NCBI GenBank assembly: GCA_003956705.1
Contig: QZCP01000077.1
Location: 1-64,000, forward strand
DNA length: 64,000 nt
Source: Brevipalpus yothersi
Taxonomy: Eukaryota > Arthropoda > Arachnida > Trombidiformes > Tenuipalpidae
Reading direction: 5' to 3'
A program made the translations under genes and the position numbers. The stretch's first letter is position 1, and each line of letters starts with the position of its first letter. Below, one piece after another: positions 49,331-60,461 of the stretch. Below the pieces are notes generated by a model. It saw nothing but the letters and a program-made list of their open reading frames with translations, made no database searches and was not told where the DNA came from.

Positions 49331-49400
49331 GAAATCTGAAGTGATTTGCTGTTTTGTGAAAAATTGAGTCAATCAATTATATTTTTCGTTCGGATGAAGA

Positions 49401-49674
49401 TCTTCCAGAGACTGCTAAGAATTATGGCACCAAGCAACAGATTGAGGGTAAATTTAAATCTGGACAGAAAGTTCTTCTGATCGAAGATGTGGTTACCACT
49501 GGTGGAAGTATAATCGAACTGGTTGATATTCTACGAAATCACGGATTGATTGTTGAGGACGTTCTGGTTTTCGTAGATAGAGAGCAGGGAGGAAAGGAAT
49601 CTCTGGAGAAACATGGCCTGAGAGTGAGATCAGTTTTCAAATTGTCAGATTTTCTAACTCGATCGATGAACTGA
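49401..49674 (+). pseudogene. Truncated copy of orotate phosphoribosyltransferase (exon 2 only)
   Basis: From AKNYGTKQQIEGKFKSGQ onward the segment matches exon 2 of the intact gene at 53266-53574 almost residue for residue, including the PRPP-binding IEDVVTTGGS and the DREQGG motif, and ends at the same stop. Exon 1 is absent. The codons before it come from sequence equivalent to 52560-52625, upstream of the intact gene, and are closed by an in-frame TGA with no ATG between. The 3' flank is also duplicated, to about 49885. A partial product from an internal start is conceivable but would lack half the fold. Confidence 0.85.
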
Positions 49675-50072
49675 TAAATCGCTTTGATCAGTGATCGATT
49701 TTGACTCAAATCTGGCTCTGATTTGAGCAACACGAGTTTTTTCATGATAGAAAATTCAGTTCGACTAATAGGAGAGTTGATAGAAAGAAAGATCAGTCAC
49801 ACGTGAACAATCTACTCATATTCGAATGTTTAAACTTTAATAATCAATAACTAACAATTCACAGATTCTTTGTTTGAAAATCTTTCTTGTGAAATTTGCA
49901 TGGTTCTCTCAATTAAATTAAATCCAAATGAATGACAAATTATATCGACATTCGGCTAAAAAAATTTGGTCAAGTCCCATCTTTGATAAAACAATATCAC
50001 GACAGCAGGCTAATTTGCCTCAGTGGGCTTTCACTAGGAATAAAAGAACAATATAGATTACCAGTAAACATC

Positions 50073-51932
50073 TCAAATGCTGGTATATGCATCTTTATCG
50101 AAACATCGACTAACCAAAGTAGCTGCAAGAACATTGTGTTCCGTAATTTTGTCAGAAACAGTTGTTAATAATGTTTGTTGCTGGAATGGAGTGGACAATT
50201 GAGAGGATGATCTCGGAAAATTCGGATCAAATGGAGTCGATGAGTTGAGAGTTGTAATAGTGAACACTCTATTAGGCAGCAATTCATATTCATTGGTTAC
50301 CAGCGATGGTAGGACTTTGTAATCACCATCATCAAAATTTGCCGATAATTGGATGTAATCAAAATAGCTTGATGAATAAAAAGAATATTCACTTTTTGAT
50401 TCATTATAAATAACTAGAGCACAAATTTTTTCGCAAATTTTCGTTCTCTGCCGTAACCATTGATGGGTAATTAAGTAATATGAATCATTGTCATGTGTAT
50501 GATTTAGACTGTACTTTAATTGACAGCAGAAGTTTTCACGACAAACTTGCAGCTCTCCACATGGCTTGATCAATTTTTTCGAATTGAATAGTGAAAATTT
50601 CATTTCCCATGGTTTGAATAAAATTTTTCTTGCAGAATCAGAATTTTTTTTCACACTAACATTTAGAGAAGACAATATTCCTTGACCTTTCACACCATGA
50701 ACTTTGGAACCTTTTTCATTGTCTTTACGACTCACTTCCGTAATCACTCCATCAGCATTGGGACTCAAGTAGATCAAAGTCGTCTTCTGATCACAATCAT
50801 TGAGCTCCTCTTCCGGAAGATTTTGGCCTGCTAATCTTGATTTTTGATTCGAGCAAATCTGTTTATGGCCATATAGTTCGTGATGAAACTGATCACCGGA
50901 AGTTTGTTGCACTTGTGCCTTTACCTTTGTTCCCACTTTTTTGGGCAAATAGGCCATCAATAGCTTAGAGCCACCATGGTGAATATCATGGGTATATACC
51001 ATCGGTCCATGACCTGCTCGATATATTCCTGAGCCTAAACTGGCCTCTTTCAGATTGTTCAAACCGGAGGCAAGTAAATTAACTCTGTGCACTAGACTTA
51101 TAGCATTTTGAACTTGATGGGCTGATAGATGTGGAACCTCATCAAACCAATGAGAACTGAATATGAGCGTATCAATGTCATGTTCATACACTAGCTTGTA
51201 CAGTGGTTGCTGGAAAAGAATGTCAAAACATATCAACATTCCAAACCGACCAAGGCTGGTATCAACGTAGACGATTTCAGGTTCAGGCGATGGATTGTAG
51301 ATAGGTTCAAAAAATAGATGATTTTTGTGATATTTTGACAACAAATAACCCCTATTATCAAACAGAACTATCGTATTATAGTGATAGTGCCCATCTGACG
51401 GACACTTGGGATCGGATTGATCACAAACCACTTTCTCACCCAAGTTTGCAGCTATAAAAATGCTAGCTTTTTTGGCTGTGCAACTTAAACGTTGAATAAT
51501 GTGATGACTGAATTTGGCGCTTTCATTTGTTTCACGCACAGAATCGTCGGAATTCCGATAATCAATGCATGGATTAAATTTTTTCCCACTCACGGACGGA
51601 ATCTCTTGTAAAATTCGACTGGCCATAGATCGATCTGTCAAATCACCGAAAAGTCCATTTTCTGGGAACACAATAATCTCAGCTCCGTGTTGGGCTGCTT
51701 TCCATGCCACTTGTTCATATACGGCAAGATTTGCTTTGACAGTTGATTCCAATTGAGTTGGTGTCGATTCACCAGGAATCAACACACGTTGATGCTCATA
51801 CACAGCCGCAAGGAAACAATCAGGTGATGGACTGAATTTGATGATCCGATAAAGATTGGCCACAAAGTAGAAGCCTAGAATGAGGTATGAGAAAAAAACT
51901 GAGAAGAAGAAAAATTTTTGGCACGTTATCAT
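50073..51932 (-). CDS. Vanin/biotinidase-like secreted amidohydrolase (nitrilase superfamily)
   Basis: A single intronless frame of 619 codons from the ATG at 51932. Residues about 7-30 are strongly hydrophobic (FFFFSVFFSYLILGFYFVAN), a signal peptide or membrane anchor. The nitrilase domain follows with all three catalytic residues visible: Glu91 in IIVFPENGLFG, Lys203 in YHKNHLFFEP and Cys235 in GMLICFDILF. Other vanin-type features include NLGEKVVCD, HYHYNTIVLFD and SSHWFDEVPHLSAHQ. Vanins hydrolyse pantetheine to pantothenate and cysteamine, and biotinidase acts on biocytin; which substrate is used here cannot be told from sequence. The C-terminal half, with CGELQVCRENFCCQL, matches the extra Cys-rich domain of this family. 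The gene is head-to-head with the OPRT gene, with 966 bases between start codons. A decayed copy lies at 49020-49330. Confidence 0.88.
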   Translation of the reverse strand: MITCQKFFFFSVFFSYLILGFYFVANLYRIIKFSPSPDCFLAAVYEHQRVLIPGESTPTQLESTVKANLAVYEQVAWKAAQHGAEIIVFPENGLFGDLTDRSMASRILQEIPSVSGKKFNPCIDYRNSDDSVRETNESAKFSHHIIQRLSCTAKKASIFIAANLGEKVVCDQSDPKCPSDGHYHYNTIVLFDNRGYLLSKYHKNHLFFEPIYNPSPEPEIVYVDTSLGRFGMLICFDILFQQPLYKLVYEHDIDTLIFSSHWFDEVPHLSAHQVQNAISLVHRVNLLASGLNNLKEASLGSGIYRAGHGPMVYTHDIHHGGSKLLMAYLPKKVGTKVKAQVQQTSGDQFHHELYGHKQICSNQKSRLAGQNLPEEELNDCDQKTTLIYLSPNADGVITEVSRKDNEKGSKVHGVKGQGILSSLNVSVKKNSDSARKILFKPWEMKFSLFNSKKLIKPCGELQVCRENFCCQLKYSLNHTHDNDSYYLITHQWLRQRTKICEKICALVIYNESKSEYSFYSSSYFDYIQLSANFDDGDYKVLPSLVTNEYELLPNRVFTITTLNSSTPFDPNFPRSSSQLSTPFQQQTLLTTVSDKITEHNVLAATLVSRCFDKDAYTSI

Positions 51933-52898
51933 TTTTTAGTGGAACAGAAACGGTGTTGTCGTTCACTTTTAAATATAAATGTAAATATTTCAATTGATTA
52001 AACAAGATTCCGGTCGATCACCAGTGTAAGTTTGAAACATTATTTCAATATTTTTGGTGATGATGTGTGAACAAAAGAATCGAGATGAATCGTTCATGAT
52101 GGATGATAACCTTCTGTTATCTCATGAGATTGACAATCGTTATTACTTTATCACTGGTAGTATTTAAGCGCACATCATAAGCTAGTTGGCATGAGGAAGT
52201 CTAATTAGAGATCAGAATGTGAGTGCATGCATTTTCCAGGTAGTGAGGCTCATCATATCGCTGCTCAGTGAATCAGATTTACCCGAAGAGTAGTTCTACT
52301 ACTCTTTAGGTTTACCAACGTTGCCTCTTCATCTGAAAAACATAGCTTTAAGGCAAAAATAATTCAGAACAATTGGCCAAATAGACTAGACAATATTCCA
52401 AATAATTGTGACCATTAGCAATAAATGTTCCAGTTTTCGTAAAAATCGATCAAAAAAATAATTTCTCCATAAGTGTTTTGAATGACAAAACGCTAGGAAA
52501 TAAAAATTAATACGTTATATGTGATGAGTACTTGGAATACAATATGAATATGAAGTGAATATGAGTTTGTGATCTGCTGTTTTGGGAAAATTAAATCAAT
52601 CGATTCGATTTTTCGTTCGGATGAGCATCTTTCATAGATCATTACAATGTCAACCGGGGTTTGTCTGATCAAATCATTGGTGCTCATCATAGAAGTACGA
52701 TTTTTTTTCGAAAAACTTATCAAAAAATTTGGGGGAAAGCTCTGTTAGCACAAAGTGTGAATAAAATTGGCGCTCTCCACAAACTTGATTTCAAATCGAT
52801 CAAAACCTCGTGGTCTTGGCACATTCAGTAAATCTGTGATTGTTGTGGGTGATCTGTAAAAGAAACTTCAATTTTTGCTACGATTCTTGAACCTTTAC
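51933..52898. promoter_or_regulatory. Shared head-to-head intergenic region of the vanin-like and OPRT genes
   Basis: 966 bases separate two divergent start codons, so it should hold both promoters. No defined motif was recognised. The part around 52560-52625 is also present in the decayed copy at about 49340-49400, directly joined there to OPRT exon 2. Confidence 0.45.
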
Positions 52899-53574
52899 AT
52901 GATAATGGAAGGATTGGAAATTACTTATCGAATTTTGAAAAGTGAGTCAAAGGACAATAGGGATCGATTGATTGATATGCTATTTGAAAATGGTGTAGTT
53001 ATGAAGGGAAATTTCACTCTAAAATCTGGTCAAGTTTCACCAATTTATGTCAATTTAAGATCACTCACAGGGCAGTCTGAGCTATTTGCCATGATGTTGG
53101 CTGAATTCATGCGACTTTTGAATGGGATTGAATTCGATATTGTTTGTGGGGTTCCGCATGGTGCAGTGCAATTTTCACATGTAAGTTAACAAAATTACAA
53201 AAATGAACCATCTAAACTATGTCTCATGATGAAAATTTTCTGATCAAGCTTCCTTTTGTTTTCAGTTTTTGTCCCAGTTTTTGGGTAAAGATCATATCTT
53301 TCCTCGAGAAGCTGCCAAGAATTATGGCACTAAGCAACAGATCGACGGTAAATTCAAATCTGGACAGAAAGTTCTTCTGGTCGAAGATGTTGTTACCACT
53401 GGTGGAAGTATTATCGAACTGGTTGATATTCTTCGGAATCAAGGATTGATTGTTGATGACGTTCTGGTTTTTGTGGATAGAGAGCAGGGAGGAAAGGAAT
53501 CTCTGGAAAAACACGGCCTGAGAGTGAGATCAGTTTTCAAATTGTCAGATTTCTTAACTCGATCGTTGAACTGA
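52899..53574 (+). CDS. Orotate phosphoribosyltransferase, single-domain (OPRT)
   Basis: Two exons, 52899-53180 and 53266-53574, joined in phase 0 (CAT|gtaagt to ttttcag), 196 residues. Conserved OPRT features are GVVMKGNFTLKSGQVSPIYV, FDIVCGVPHGAV, AAKNYGTK, the PRPP loop VLLVEDVVTTGGS, and VFVDREQGGKESLEKHG. The enzyme makes OMP from orotate and PRPP in de novo pyrimidine synthesis. In animals this activity is normally the N-terminal half of bifunctional UMPS. Here the frame stops after the OPRT domain (LTRSLN), and no OMP decarboxylase domain follows in the next kilobase, so the protein resembles bacterial or yeast stand-alone OPRT in size. The loop reads PREAAKNYG where the family has RKE.KD(Y/H)G, so one of the usual lysines appears replaced. 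The longer frame from 52875 begins at a TTG. Confidence 0.85.
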
Positions 53575-54537
53575 TTGATTGCTGTGATCAGTGATTGATC
53601 AATTTCGACTCAAGTCTGGCTTTGATTTGAGCAACATGAGTTATTTTCATAATGATGATAGAAAATTTAGTTCTACTGATAGGAGATTAAATAGAAAGAA
53701 AGATCAGTCACACGTGAACAATCTACTCATATTCGAATGTTTAAACTTTAATAATCAATAACTAACAATTCACAGATTCTTTGTTTGATTATCCGCAAAA
53801 ATAAAAAAATTTTTTTGACTAATTATTTCGCTGGGAGTTTTCTTTCTTATAGTGATGATGAAGATCTAGATAACATCGAAAATTGTCAGGCACTTGATCT
53901 TGAGGAATGTCAAACCATTTCAAATGGATTCATGTCGTTCTTCGGCTGGATAACCTTAACAATAAACATACTGGAGATGAGTCTTTGATATTTTCGAGGA
54001 CCAAAAACGTCTGATTCATAAATATTAACTCCAAAACCTCTGCTAGATCTGGAGCTGAAGCATGACCTATTTGGTTAATGCTTATGAAGCTGCACAATTT
54101 TGCCCTTCTTTTTAGCCTCCTTGGCCAATAATGCCTCGCATCTGTTCCATGCATCTATTTAACAATCGGAGGGCATTTGAAACTTCAAAAGTTTAGAAGG
54201 ATGTATATAAGTTACGATGGCCACCAAAAGGTGCCTTTAGATATTTACATAAAAAGAGCACTAGTGTAAATATATCCAACATAACAAGAATAGGAACAAG
54301 GATAATGTCAAATTTTTCAATGCTTGAGAAGCTGATAGAGAAGATTTTAAAAATCTATGGATCCAAATGATTTGCCTTAGAAGAGCATTTGAAAAAGATA
54401 GCAGCTGAGCATTGCACTCTCAAAAACTGGCTACACGCTTTGGTAAATTTAACTCAAAAAAGAAGGCTAAAATCAAGGATACTTTTCCTAGATTGTTTGT
54501 CTGGTGAGTAAACGTTGTTGTTGTCATAACGTATTCT
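53575..54537. other. Spacer between OPRT and the DOP1 3' end
   Basis: The first 210 bases (to about 53788) are duplicated at about 49677-49885. The remainder has only short open frames (for example 53785-53988 plus, Asp/Glu-rich) that resemble nothing known to me. Confidence 0.5.
53800..53805 (+). terminator. Possible polyadenylation signal of the OPRT gene
   Basis: Exact AATAAA about 225 bases after the OPRT stop, at the point where similarity to the decayed copy ends. Confidence 0.35.
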
Positions 54538-57500
54538 TCACGTGTTTGGGATGGGTTCAAGGAAGTCGATTTCGAAAATCTTATCGATGTAATGTGATTG
54601 ATTTTCTCCAGCAAGACCCGATTCAAAAGTGGCTGGTGTTATGGTGGATGTTCCACTGTTTAGAGAAGCTGTATCCGAGCGATCACCATTCGGCTCAAGA
54701 ATTATCTCACTAGTCCTATCAGAATGGGATAAAAGAGGATTTTCTGCACCACTAGATTGAACAAGGGCATGGAAGAAAGGTTGTAGATCGAAGATGGATG
54801 TTATTGAACTCCGGTCCAAGATCGGGCACATATGTTTGAATTGAATCTTTTCGAATTTTGGGTTCTAGGGAGAAAACAAAAAGATAGAATCATTCTTGTT
54901 CAATGAGTTAGGCGAATTTTTACCTTGAGTCTCATGATTCTCTCAATTCTCACAACAAATGGTTCGAAAAGAGGGGGAGATGTTCGAGGTGGATTGGAAA
55001 GTTCTTCGATACTCTCACAGTTTGCATTTTTGCTGCGATTGACACGACTGTTTCGCGACAAATCATTGTCCATGAGATTATTCGATACGAACGCCCATCT
55101 ATACATCTGGAATTGAGGTAAGTGATCTGTTGGTAAGGCCAATGCTAAATCCAACAATTTACAAGCTTGAAGATATAGCAAAAGATTATTATTTGATGAG
55201 GATGATCCAAACGTGGGACCATTAGATGTCGATGAATTCTCATTATTTGATAAGCGAAGCAAACCACTGGAGCTTGTGTTTTTTCTGTGAGGATGATGAA
55301 CCAATAAAAAATTAGCCATGAAGAACGCTCTTAGGGGGAACATGGAGGAAAATTTCCCATCCATGATACAAGAAATGATAACAAAGAGGATGAGCTCAAC
55401 ATACCTTAATTCGGTCCCATCGGATAGCAGCTCGGATTCCATTTGAAGGAAAACTTGACACTGAAGATGAGAAAAAGGAGTGGAGATGAAGAGTGTGAGA
55501 TATTTCTCTAGAGACCAGATGTCGGAAGGAATATAATTGCTCTTACCATTTCATAGTAGATGAATGGCCACAATGAGACGAGACAATAAGATGACATACG
55601 AGTGATCAAAACTCTGAAGCATATAAGAATGTTGGCTTGCAAGATTGGGGAGCTGTTCACTCTTAATGCTTCGATGAGTCTCTCTATCGAAAAGAAAGAA
55701 TAGAATAAGAGTTAACTTTCTACATTTGATTTGATGGAATAGAAGTGTATCATTGAATAAGGTAACAAACTGCTCACTTATTGTACCTTGAATTTCTGGC
55801 ATGTATTTTTGATATTGATCCTTCTCACTACAATAGAGGATGAATGTTAATCTTTTGGCCAACTGTGCTTTGGATTCAATCTCTTGATCTTTACTGGAAA
55901 ATATTTTCAGTGAGCCAGATTGATTGACCGACATTCGGGATAGAAAATCACGGAATGTTGTCTTATCGTGGGTCATTAGATGATCAACAATTATCTTCCA
56001 ATAACTAAGGCATGATGGCTCCATTTGGAAGAAAGAAGGATCCATCAGGAGCTCGAGTGCATCTTTTCGCCATGCTTTACGCGAGTACTGATAACCAGAG
56101 ATGCTTGATAAAAGATGTGAACAAGCCCGGAAACTGGGTATGTTGTTTTTGCTGAATAGGAAAATCATAAAAACAGAGGATGAAGAAAAAAAGAGAGGAA
56201 AACGTTAGCCAATCATGATCAGCGTTCAAGAGTATATTTCACGATCACACTCGATGATAAGGAGGGAAGAAAGGTGGAGGAAAAATGATCCCCATATTTC
56301 CTGTATCATAAGCCTCATGCTGGTATCATTTCTCAGTATTTCATCAAGTGGATAGAGAATAGAAAGAATTCCAATGACTGGTATGTACCTATGATTTCGA
56401 AGATAAGGCGTAACGTATCCAATGATATTGCTAACCAGAGGAACGACTTTTTCCTTTTCCTCACTCACATAGACGACGTCTAGAACTGGTGCCACGAACT
56501 GTAAAAGAGAAATCAAGAAATGAGACGAATGACTTGACTCCGGTGAGAAGGAAATAGAAATAGGAAGTATGAAAGATAGACGAAGCAAAACATGAAGTCG
56601 AGGAACTTCTCCAACAAGTCAAATGAGTTTTCTGAATTATCTGTGATCATATGAGCCTCTGTTTGAAGATCATTAACCATAAACACATTAACATTGCGCT
56701 TGAAAGTGTATAGCTAAAAATAAATTACTGGCTACAAACCTGAGCCAAGGCATTCAATGCTTGCACACTGTAGCGAGCCAAAATCGTATCTCCATCAGGG
56801 TTGGAGGTGGATGTCGAGGAAGTTGATTCCAATGAAGTGATACCAATGGCTCCATGATTGAAGAGAGATGAATCTCCTTTCAATGATGCGGTTTCACGGA
56901 TATCGAATTCACTATCTTCCTCTTCAGCATCATGCTGCGGACCAGGGCGAACTTCCAAGTTTTTTCGTAGCCACTTTGTTTGAGACAATCGGGCAGCGGC
57001 CACACTGGTACATGCTTCAACCAACTTTTGAGCAACTTCCTGTAAATCTTTCTGATCTTTGCGATCCTCAAATAATGGCGCTGCTCGAATAAACTCATGA
57101 AGAATGGCTAACAAATGAAATTGTGCTACCGGTGAGAATGAGGTTATCTGTAGACCATCTCGTAGAAGAGTATGTAGCGATTTCCAGCATTCAAGAAGCT
57201 GACTTCCAGGAAAGACACGTATGTAGGCAAGTAGAAATTGCAAAATACTGACTTCTATTGGAATACGCTTCTTGCGCGAGTGTACAGCATGTGGTGACTG
57301 TTTGATTACATGCCTCACCGTTTGTAGAACTGATTCCATGGGAAGTACACGGATAGCTGCAATTAAGTTAACTAGCATTGCCTGGTCTCGAGAGCAGTTT
57401 GGAATGACACTTTTTCCTTTCTGCTGATAAAGAAGATCAGTACCACCAACAGTTGAACTCTTCATGTCTCGTAAATCATACCAAACGGCGGCCACTGCAG

Positions 57501-60409
57501 ACATGAAATTGTTCCCATGCACAATGGATATGGGGCTTAGCAAGGAGAGTATATCTCGCTTGACATCTTTTGCATTTCCCATGATTTGCCAACCATTTAT
57601 TTCACTGCCATCACATGAAGAGGATGAGAAAGAGGAATGACAGGAAGCTGACGGTGGATAAGATGAAAATGTGGAATGGGATGATGGGGATGAGTGTTGT
57701 TGTTGATGGGATGAAAGAGATAATCCGAGATCCTCTGGCAGTGAGACCACTTTCCAAACGTTAAGAATAGCAGTGAGAATACGGTGCAAATGACTCAATA
57801 CGGTACGTCTACTGGAGACCAATGGGTCACTTGAGTTGATCGATAGATTGTCACGGTTCTGATTCAAGTCTGATAGACCGTCAATGCTAGAGAAAGCGTT
57901 AAATATGTTGGATAACACTTGAAGCGGACCAGTGCTCGTGGAGGTGGATGTTGAAGTATTCATAGAGGATGTTTGTGGAAGATTGTTCAACGTGTTTGAA
58001 GGAGAATTAGATCCATCTAATAGGCAATAATGACAAAGAGTCGATAAGCTTTTCAATAGGGTGGTTAAATAATTTGGAGGCATCGTGGTCATATCGTCTA
58101 ATGAATCGTGACCTGCATTGGATTTGTTCATGTTTTCATTGGCAGAAGCTGACGATGATGATGATGGTGAAGCTGATTTGCCAAAGTTTTCGATCTTTAG
58201 TGCAATGTTTTCCAAGTTATGACACAATTGGGTGATAACACAAACAACCAGGCGGGTTAGTGAGCGACCAGCATAAGGCAAGGTTGCCTCTACAAGGGAA
58301 AGCCAGTTGGCATGAAGGTTCGCCTTTTGAGTTTGCTGGAGAGCAGTTTGAATGGCAGATAGAAACATGGACTGAGATGGAATTAAAATGTTGGGACAGT
58401 ATTTAAGTGCAGACATTTGGGGCTGGAAGCGAATTCGTGCTGCACGAGAATCGGTTTCTTTGCGATTGTGCGTGGGTAAATCTTTCTCATTTTGAGCGGA
58501 TGCTGGAGAAACTTTGTGTTCCAATATCATCAATTGTTCTAGCAATTTGAGAATACTTTTCTGCATATCCTCTTGAAAACCTGAGCATCCAAGCTTTTCA
58601 TTGAAATCAACTATAGTGTCAGGAAAGGTGTCTTCAATCGTTGAAGCTTGTTCACATTTATCTTTAGTTATATTATCGTTATTAGAATGATGATTATTGT
58701 TGTTGGTCTCTTTTGTGCTTTTGTTCTCTCTTTTATGCTGAGTTTGTTGGAAGTTATAAACACTTGAAACCACTTCATGAAGAATGACCTTTTGTGATTT
58801 GCATCTCATCAACATATCATTGAGATAACCAGATAGATTGGGTACTCGCTTAATAGCAATAACCAGTTCACTGAAAATCAGCCGCAATATTTCACACGAT
58901 AAAATTCTCACTTTTTGGTTACCTTGAATTTCATCCTCATTAAGACGTGAATGCGGTAAACTTGGATAGAAGCTACGAATATAATAGAGGCATGTGGTAA
59001 CAATTACTTCCAGAAAAGGGCTACTACGAAAAGCGGTAACCGATTCATTATCTACATCACCATAAAAGCTTCTACCCAGTGTGGACTTTCGATGGCGGGC
59101 ACAAAGCATTTGTAATTCCTGAGATCGATTACCTAATCGGTTACTTATGCTTGTAGTTGCCATTTTGAACAAAACTACTTGTGGATCGGATAAAATGATG
59201 TTCCAAAGGGTAGTCAATGCATACAAGGTTCGACGAGAATCGTATACTTGAGTGTATAGAAGAATGTGAGAGTGTAGATGATTGACTGAGACTGGTTTGA
59301 TCCATGATGCGAGTGAAATTGATTCAGAGATGGTTTGGCGGGTGGTTGTGCCTGATGATGATGAGCGACTTTCATCATCCTCCTCTTCGCCCACTCCTGA
59401 TACAACCCGATCAATTAAATCGTCCAGTAGAGAAGCTATTATTTCCGAATCAGAGAGGTTATCTCCTTCCTCATTAAATGATGCCCTGCTAGCTCTCGAT
59501 GGTATTGGCGTTGAAACAGGAGTTGGTGTAGGTGTTCTCCTTAAAGAGTCCAGGGTCAGTTTGACACCGAAACCACCACCGGTAGCATTTCCACTAGTAG
59601 AATTTCCACCAGCTGCACTTCTTCTACCACTTGCGGTATGCAAGGCATCCGAATGGGTTGATATCAAGCTTAGTGGATTGTTTTCAGTTTCTGCATCGCT
59701 GGCTAAACTGGTCAACGATCCGAATGGATTGAGAAACATGTTAATCGAAAGTGGCTTACCGGTGGATAAATTTTGGTCAAAAGAGGATGGTACTTGATAT
59801 TCAGGAAAATGGAATTTTGAGGTAACCCACTTATTGTTGGTGGATTTGTTGGATGTTTGGCTTGGATTTTGTGATGTTAAAGCAAGCACACGATTCCCTG
59901 CGGAAGCTGATGGCACAAAACGCTTTTTGCCTTCAGGATTGACGTGATACACTAGATTACCACCAGTATTGCTGATTGCATAGATTTTGGCCTCCGAGGC
60001 AGCTATATTATCTGCTTCATCATTGTTGCTCTGATAGTTATTGTCTAGATTGGTTGAGGCTAGTCCACTTGAAGTTGAGTTTCCACCAGGAGTTGTAGGT
60101 CCAGCATTGTCTATGACATCTTTTTGCTGCTGATGATCTGCTCTCTGCTGAATGTTGACGTGTTGCACGGAAACTGATCGATAGATGAAAATAAAGTAAA
60201 GAGGATTGGATATTGGTTAAATTCTTTTAAATGGAAAGAATGGGAGAAATCAGTCAGAAGAGGAGTAGACCTGACAATAACTTGATGCTTGATATAGAAT
60301 CATCAAGAGCACGAGAGAAAGAGATGGGAAAGGTTTGCCGAGTTTTTCTTGAACGATTGAAAAGTAGAATCAAAAGAAAATTTTTTTCCGAGTAATTGTA
60401 TCGAAGTTC

Positions 60410-60461
<52 letters not shown>

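Noticed and set aside
53785..53988. 67-codon frame after OPRT as a possible remnant of the OMP decarboxylase domain
   Set aside because: It contains none of the OMPDC motifs and starts beyond the OPRT 3' end in unrelated sequence.
56226..56388. Continuation of the DOP1 exon past 56389 as coding sequence
   Set aside because: The frame stays open, but the family continues with the segment encoded at 56151 (KNNIPSFRACSHLL), and a donor lies exactly at the NHS junction, so this is intron.
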